From positions 1 to 6,673 of the forward strand of contig JAOARK010000306.1 of assembly GCA_025210575.1 (NCBI GenBank): 6,673 bases of DNA. Direction: 5' to 3'. The notes under the pieces were generated by a model. The model saw only the letters and a list, made by a program, of their open reading frames with translations, was not told the origin of the DNA and made no database searches. This document shows, in pieces, positions 1 to 5,100 of this stretch (position 1 is the first letter of the stretch; each line of letters starts with the position of its first letter). Source of the DNA: Schleiferiaceae bacterium. GTDB taxonomy: Bacteria > Bacteroidota > Bacteroidia > Flavobacteriales > Schleiferiaceae. The position numbers and the translations under genes are program-made.

Positions 1-1
1 T

Positions 2-301
2 CCTTATCTCAGTTTTTTTCATTACCCAGATTCTAAGGAAGGTGATGCATTCGTGAACATGTTTTTTGATCTCTATGAAATTGAAAAAAGGAGGTTAGTT
101 AAGGATTTGGGAAAAGGAAAAAAAGAGGATTTCAAACTTTTGTATGAAGATTGTGTCACTCGGGCTGAAGCAGATTCTCGTAAATATGTGAAGGAAGTTG
201 AAAGGGCCAAAGACCGCACTTCATTAACAAAATGGAATAAGAGAATCAAGAAACAATTAGATTTAGATAATATGGAGTTTTTTGGACTGGTTGAAGAGTA
301 A
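2..301 (+). CDS. 3' end of an unrecognised protein (partial at left edge)
   Basis: The frame is open from base 2 to the TAA at 299-301, giving 99 residues. A GTG at 53 is a possible internal start, but the frame continues upstream of it with plausible protein (PYLSFFHYPDSKEGDAF), so I read this as the C-terminus of a longer gene rather than a small gene. The visible part is rich in Lys, Glu, Asp and Arg, probably helical, with basic patches (KRRLVKDLGKGKKEDF and KWNKRIKKQ) and an acidic end (FFGLVEE). There is no signal peptide, membrane segment or family motif, so a cytoplasmic location is likely and I assign no function. It is followed by about 500 bases of non-coding DNA before the glycosyltransferase, so it is not tightly coupled to it. 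That it is coding is fairly sure; its identity is unknown. Confidence 0.62.
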   Translation, partial: PYLSFFHYPDSKEGDAFVNMFFDLYEIEKRRLVKDLGKGKKEDFKLLYEDCVTRAEADSRKYVKEVERAKDRTSLTKWNKRIKKQLDLDNMEFFGLVEE

Positions 302-700
302 TGTGTTCATCCAAATGTACTTGGATCTATGCTTCAAAAACATATTCAGTCATTCCGAAAATTGACGTTTTTTTCAATCAATGAGGTCTTAATTCTGAGA
401 GTTTGAAAATATCTTTCTTTTCATCTGTATGTAATCTACTACGTCATTAATCTGATTTTTGCAGAAGAAGTTTTATCACTCTATTCGAATTGGTTCGATG
501 ATTCAAATGTTTACTTGTGGGAAATAATCTATGTTTTACATTATTTCTTTAATCTTTTAACCAAAAGATAGAATTGAGAATAAAATCCTAAGGTAATCTG
601 TACGACCAATAAAACCGCTGAATTAGGGCGTTGATTTTAAAAGGAATTTTATATTGTCAATGGATTACAACGAATACATTATAGCTTTAAAATTTCCATG
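302..700. other. AT-rich intergenic region, no gene seen
   Basis: No credible reading frame, tRNA-like or other known RNA structure is visible. The only local structure is a small hairpin at 552-569 (ATCTTTT, loop AACC, AAAAGAT), a 7-bp stem with one G-C pair and no following T-run, probably chance in such AT-rich DNA. A 25-codon frame at 329-406 has no supporting feature. The stretch is long for a bacterial spacer and ends in a terminator-like hairpin, so an untranslated transcript or a long 3' region of the left-edge gene is possible but not shown. Confidence 0.5.
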
Positions 701-738
701 AAAGGGGGTGTCGGGTTAAATCTCGCACTTCCTTTTTT
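701..738 (+). terminator. Probable intrinsic (Rho-independent) terminator
   Basis: Bases 701-711 (AAAGGGGGTGT) pair with 725-735 (GCACTTCCTTT) in 11 contiguous pairs. After one C-C mismatch (712 with 724), three more pairs (713-715 with 721-723) close a five-base loop, TTAAA. A run of six T at 733-738 forms the base of the stem and the tail. Five of the pairs are G-U, which hold only in RNA copied from the + strand; the opposite transcript would have A-C mismatches. The signal is therefore directional. It lies about 400 bases after the left-edge gene and 61 bases before the glycosyltransferase start, so it could end the upstream transcript, end an unannotated RNA, or act in the glycosyltransferase leader. 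Confidence 0.55.
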
Positions 739-799
739 GTTTACCCAATATTTCAAAGTGAAAATCATTGAGTCTTACTTTAGCACCTAAATTATAGAT

Positions 800-1780
800 G
801 TGAAGAGCGTAGAGATCGTTATCAATACAGAAGGAGGTAAATTGGAGAATATGTCCAAGCTGCTGGTACAATCTTTACGAACATTCGGTGGTGATTTAAA
901 AGATCTTCCGATTTATAGCTATCAGCCACGAAAGGCAAATTCAATATCTGAAGAAACGCGTTCTTTTTTTGCTCAAAATAATGTTGAGCATTTTGATATA
1001 GAGCTTAACAAAAATTACTTGGATTACCCATTGGCCAATAAGCCCTTGGCATGTGCGTATCATGAAAACAGAAGCAAAGCTGATGTCATTATTTTCTTGG
1101 ACAGTGACATGCTTTTTTTAAGGGAACCAAAGCGTTTTTTAGAGGTAGAGCCCGGAGAAGTATTTCTTACACCGGTTGTGCAAAAGAATATTGGAGTAGA
1201 AGACCTTGATGGTAAAAATGCCTTGTACTGGCATTCTATTTACAAGGAGTTGGGAGTAGAAGGATTTCGATTCGTGCGTACTGCGTACCAAAACACACGA
1301 ATCTTAGAATATTACAATACGGGCCATATTATTTCTCATCGATCCAATGGTTTGTACAGTGCCTGGTTAGAGAATTTTGAAAAGATAAAGAGGCAGAAAA
1401 TTATTCCTCTACAAGGCCATTATTTTATTGAACAATCTGTATTTGCTGCTACTGTCGCTCAATTGAGTTTAAAGGTTACTTCACCTGGAAAGGAGTATAA
1501 CGTTCCTGCTAAATATGCTTTTGATCTAAAGAATCCAGATCATTTTATCTCTTCTCTCACAGAGGTGGTGAGCCTGCATTACCATAAGTTGTTTCATAAC
1601 CCGCTACGCATAAATCCGTTGCGAAAAGAAATTGCTAAATGTAAAAATGGGCAGTTTTTGAATCAAATGCTAGACGAAAGTAAGGTGATCACGAGGCAGC
1701 CTGTAGGAAAATACTTATATAAAATATATAATTTGGAGTTAAACAAGTTTAAACAGCGGCTGAAGTCCAATAAAATTTAA
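800..1780 (+). CDS. Putative GT-A-fold glycosyltransferase
   Basis: This 326-residue protein probably transfers a sugar from a nucleotide-sugar donor in the cytoplasm. Donor and acceptor cannot be read from the sequence. It opens with a beta strand typical of a Rossmann-like GT-A domain (VEIVINTEGG, residues 4-13). The chain VIIFLDSDMLFL holds a DxD motif (D101-S102-D103), the usual site for the metal-diphosphate of the donor. Further family-like features are NKPLACAYHE near residues 80-89, YNTGHIIS at 172-179, an acidic IEQSVF at 210-215 and a late His cluster LHYHKLFH at 259-266, where GT8-like enzymes often place a metal ligand. The C-terminal tail is basic (ELNKFKQRLKSNKI). There is no signal peptide or membrane segment. 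The start is GTG at 800: an in-frame TAA lies at 788-790, and the next ATG, at 851, would delete the first beta strand. An ATG at 798 is out of frame and followed directly by TGA. No clear Shine-Dalgarno sequence is seen. The glycosyltransferase class is fairly secure; the exact CAZy family is not. Confidence 0.75.
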   Translation: MKSVEIVINTEGGKLENMSKLLVQSLRTFGGDLKDLPIYSYQPRKANSISEETRSFFAQNNVEHFDIELNKNYLDYPLANKPLACAYHENRSKADVIIFLDSDMLFLREPKRFLEVEPGEVFLTPVVQKNIGVEDLDGKNALYWHSIYKELGVEGFRFVRTAYQNTRILEYYNTGHIISHRSNGLYSAWLENFEKIKRQKIIPLQGHYFIEQSVFAATVAQLSLKVTSPGKEYNVPAKYAFDLKNPDHFISSLTEVVSLHYHKLFHNPLRINPLRKEIAKCKNGQFLNQMLDESKVITRQPVGKYLYKIYNLELNKFKQRLKSNKI

Positions 1781-2077
1781 TTCTTATAATATTCATAATA
1801 GCTGTTATACAATGCTTTAAAAAAAATGAGCATTGGATATCTTCTTTGCTTGAATTCTTTTTTTTTAGTCCGATTTTTTATCGTTTAAAGCCATTCGATT
1901 TATTGATTTGTTCACACCTGTATGCTAAATATGTATAAATAACTCAAAGCTAACTAGCTGAAAATCAAAAAAAAGAAGTAAGTCTACTAGGTACAAAGTA
2001 CTGAAAACGCATGATTTGTTTGTGGGAATAAGCAGAAATATCTTAATTGCAATACTTTATATCAAAAAAATTGCCAA
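1781..2077. other. AT-rich spacer and leader of the sulfatase gene
   Basis: This spacer of nearly 300 bases should hold the promoter of the sulfatase gene. I looked for the Bacteroidota promoter pattern (TTTG about 19-21 bases upstream of TAnnTTTG) and found TTTG copies at 1845, 1907, 2015 and 2019 but no well-spaced match to the second element. The best partial match is TATGTATA at 1930, 19 bases after the TTTG at 1907-1910, with two mismatches. A perfect short dyad AGCTA-AC-TAGCT lies at 1948-1959, about 120 bases before the start codon, and could be an operator half-site pair or chance. The bases before the ATG (ATCAAAAAAATTGCCAA) are A-rich with no Shine-Dalgarno sequence, as is usual in this phylum. 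Confidence 0.4.
1810..1866 (+). terminator. Weak hairpin plus T-run after the glycosyltransferase
   Basis: CAATGCT at 1810-1816 is the exact reverse complement of AGCATTG at 1829-1835, with a 12-base A-rich loop. A run of nine T lies at 1858-1866. The T-run begins 22 bases after the stem and the stem is only 7 bp, so it does not fit the canonical intrinsic terminator. It sits 30 bases beyond the glycosyltransferase stop codon, where a terminator would be expected. It may be a weak terminator or chance. Confidence 0.25.
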
Positions 2078-2134
2078 ATGAAAAAAGTTGCTTTAGCATC
2101 ACTTGTGATGCTTTTAAGCCTATGTACTTATGCA
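2078..2134 (+). other. Sec signal peptide (residues 1-19)
   Basis: The n-region MKK is followed by the hydrophobic core VALASLVMLLSL and a polar end CTYA, with a good type I cleavage site after A19 (TYA before EG). C16 is preceded by L-S-L, which does not fit a lipobox because position -1 should be Gly, Ala or Ser, so a lipoprotein is unlikely. The result is export to the periplasm or beyond. The mature chain starts with a polar, probably disordered stretch of about 50 residues. Confidence 0.85.
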
Positions 2135-5100
2135 GAAGGTTCTAGAAATTTAGCACCAAGATCAAGTACTGGCACTGGAATTACAAATGATGAGAATGCA
2201 TTTTTGTTTGTGCCTTCTTCCGTTTATGCCAATAACACTGAAACAGGCTTATCTAAATTATCATCTCTTCCTGCAACCTCGGGTACACAACCGAACATTG
2301 TTGTCATTTTAGTTGATGATGCCGGGTATGATGATTTTGGATTCCAAGGGTCCACAATTGCAATTTCACCAAACATAGATCTACTTGCCTCAGAAGGCAT
2401 GGTATTTTCTCAAGGTTATGTTTCTGCTGGTCTTTGCGCACCTTCCAGAGCAGGAATAATGACTGGTCAAAACCAAAATAAACTAGGGTTTACGTACAAC
2501 ATTGCATCAAATGTTGATGCCAGTTCAGCCGCACCTGGCCATACGCTCGCTGATATAGGTTTAGATCCCAATGTTCCAACCATGGGAGATTTCATGCAAG
2601 AATTAGGCTATGAAACGGCACTGTTTGGAAAGTGGCACTTGGGTTTCGGTGCACAAACCCAACACCATCCCAATAATAGAGGCTTTGACTTTTTCTACGG
2701 CCTTTTAGGTGGATCAAGACCTTATGATCAAACCACCACAGATACGGATAAGCAGTTACAACGTGATGGCGTCTTAGAAGAGCCCACCAACAACAACTTC
2801 TTTGTAACCGACTTGCTTACAGATGAGGCTTTGGTGTTTATGAGTACCCAAATTGGTGCAAACAAACCGTTTTTGGCATTCATGTCGTATACAGCGCCTC
2901 ACGGTCCATATACGGCCAAGCCCGCAGACAAGGCGCTTTTTGACCCTGTTTCGGGAATTGATGATGTAGACAGAAATTACTATGGCCTCTTAAAAAATGT
3001 GGATGATAATATAAAGCGCATTGTTGACCACCTAAAAAACTTGAATGAATATGACAACACACTTTTCGTTTTCTTGAGCGACAATGGTGGTGTAGTACAA
3101 GATGCCGGAAGCAATGGCCTATTAAGAAGTGGTAAAGGCAGTAGTTATGAAGGTGGTATTCGCGTGCCGTTTTTCATGACCTGGAAAAATATGGTGCCTG
3201 TAGGCGGAACTTATAACCATCAAGTCATTTCAACAGACCTTTTGCCAACATTTATAAAAGCAGCAGGTGGAGACTTAACAGATAACGAATATTTTGATCT
3301 TGAAGGAAAAGACCTTGTTGCGGCAGCTATAAGTGGCACTGCCATTCACAGTAGACTTTACTGGAGAAAAGGCGTTGGTGGAGGCGTTGTTTCTGATGGA
3401 ACAAATAAGGTTCGCTTCACACAGGGGAGCATGTTTTCAACGAATACACCTCCTGAATTATATAACCTTGATAGTGATATTGGAGAATCGACCAACCTAT
3501 ACGCAAGCAACACAGCTCTTGCACAAAACCTTTTAACCGATTTCGGCACATGGAGTCAATCTATTGAAACCCCTTCATGGATACCGAGCGGTGTTGTATC
3601 TAATGAGTGCGGAGGTAGCACCAACATAAGTACTTGTTCATTTTTAACCAATTACTATTCAACTTTTGCGGCCAACAGCGCACTTACTCAAGAGGCAAAT
3701 ACTCCGCTGTCAATGAACCAAACCACAGAAACAATAACCCAATCTAATTTGGAGTTTACTGACCCTGTAAAAAGTGAAGGTTCTATTTCTTACGAACTAA
3801 CTCAACTACCTCAATCTGGAACGATCAACAGATCAGGTCAACCGTTGTCGCTTGGCGACAGCTTTACTCAGCGTGATATAAACACAGGTGAAATCACCTA
3901 TACGTCATCAAATAATCCAGCAAATCCAGACAACATGGTATTCTCTGTGAATGATGGGGCTGGAGGAGAAGAGTTGACAAATGTGACTTTTGCTTTTACC
4001 CTACCGGCCAACTATAATGCCTCTCTAGACAGTGATGGCGATGGCATTATTGACGCTGATGATTTAGATGATGACAATGATGGAATTCTTGATGTGGATG
4101 AATACAATTTCACGAACAATATTAATGTTCACCCTTTTTCCCTTGGACTTACAATTCCAGCAAACTTTGGTGATCCAGGTATAGATAACCAAGGTGGAAC
4201 ATACGACATGAGCGCGAGACTTGGACTTCCAGCGGGAACAGCATTCATAACAATAACAAACAGCGCAACAGTAGAGGCAACGCAAGGCTCAAACGGCATA
4301 TTCAATTTGGATCCAGCGGAGACTTCTCAAATAACAATTTCAAGTTCATACCCATTGCAGCTTAGACCGCGTATGGGCCCCTCTTTTAACAACCAGAATG
4401 ATGACCGAGGAATTATCTCTAATGACGGCAAAACCTACAGTTTTGACGGTACCATTAGTGACCCTGCAATCTACTCGCATACCAATGTTGGAAGCACCTA
4501 CACCTTAGCAGCTATTGGGGTTCCTCCGGCACCACCAAATAACTTGTCAGTTAATGAAGAGAATGCATTTTGGGTTTGCTCTGAAGTTTCTACAAGTTTT
4601 GATCTTACCTATTTTGCCAATGGGTCAGGTTCTAATTACAATATAGTTATTAGAGTACCTGTTGATACAGATGGTGATGGCAACCCAGATTATTTGGATT
4701 TAGATAGTGATGGTGATGGAATACCTGATATTGTAGAAGCAGGTGGAACAGACGGTAATAATGATGGCGAGGTAGATTATCCAACATTGGGCGACCCGAC
4801 CAGCATGGTTGATGGCAATATGAATGGCTGGTCTAGTGTTTTTGATGATGGAAGTACTGGACAAGCTACCGAAAGCGGAACTCCTTTAGCAGATGCAGAT
4901 ACTGATGGTGATGGTTTTAACAACCGTTTAGACATCGATTCTGATGCTGATGGTATTGTTGATAATATTGAAGGCCAAACAAGTGCTGGATATGTGGCTC
5001 CAACCGGTACCGATACTGATAATGATGGTATAGACAATGCATACGACCCTGACAACGGTGGAACAGGCGTTACACCAACAAACACAGACGGAGCAGGTAA

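Noticed and set aside
329..406. A 25-codon frame beginning at an ATG in the first spacer
   Set aside because: Too short, with no ribosome-binding signal, motif or conservation evidence.
552..569. 7-bp hairpin ATCTTTT/AAAAGAT
   Set aside because: Nearly all A-T pairs with no T-run behind it; expected by chance in this composition.
1907..2060. Candidate Bacteroidota promoters upstream of the sulfatase gene
   Set aside because: TTTG elements are present but no TAnnTTTG at the correct spacing; the best pair (1907 and 1930) has two mismatches in the second element and is not distinguishable from chance in AT-rich DNA.
2114..2134. Possible lipoprotein signal at C16
   Set aside because: Residues before the Cys (L-S-L) do not fit a lipobox; a type I signal peptidase site after A19 fits better.
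2880..3549. Short frames at 2880-3062 (-), 3333-3536 (+) and 3358-3549 (-)
   Set aside because: All lie within the sulfatase catalytic domain in other frames, with no recognisable protein features.
4064..4285. Minus-strand Cys-rich frame of 73 residues
   Set aside because: Antisense to the start of the first beta-rich domain; the Cys richness comes from reverse-complementing Ala and Thr codons (GCA, ACA).
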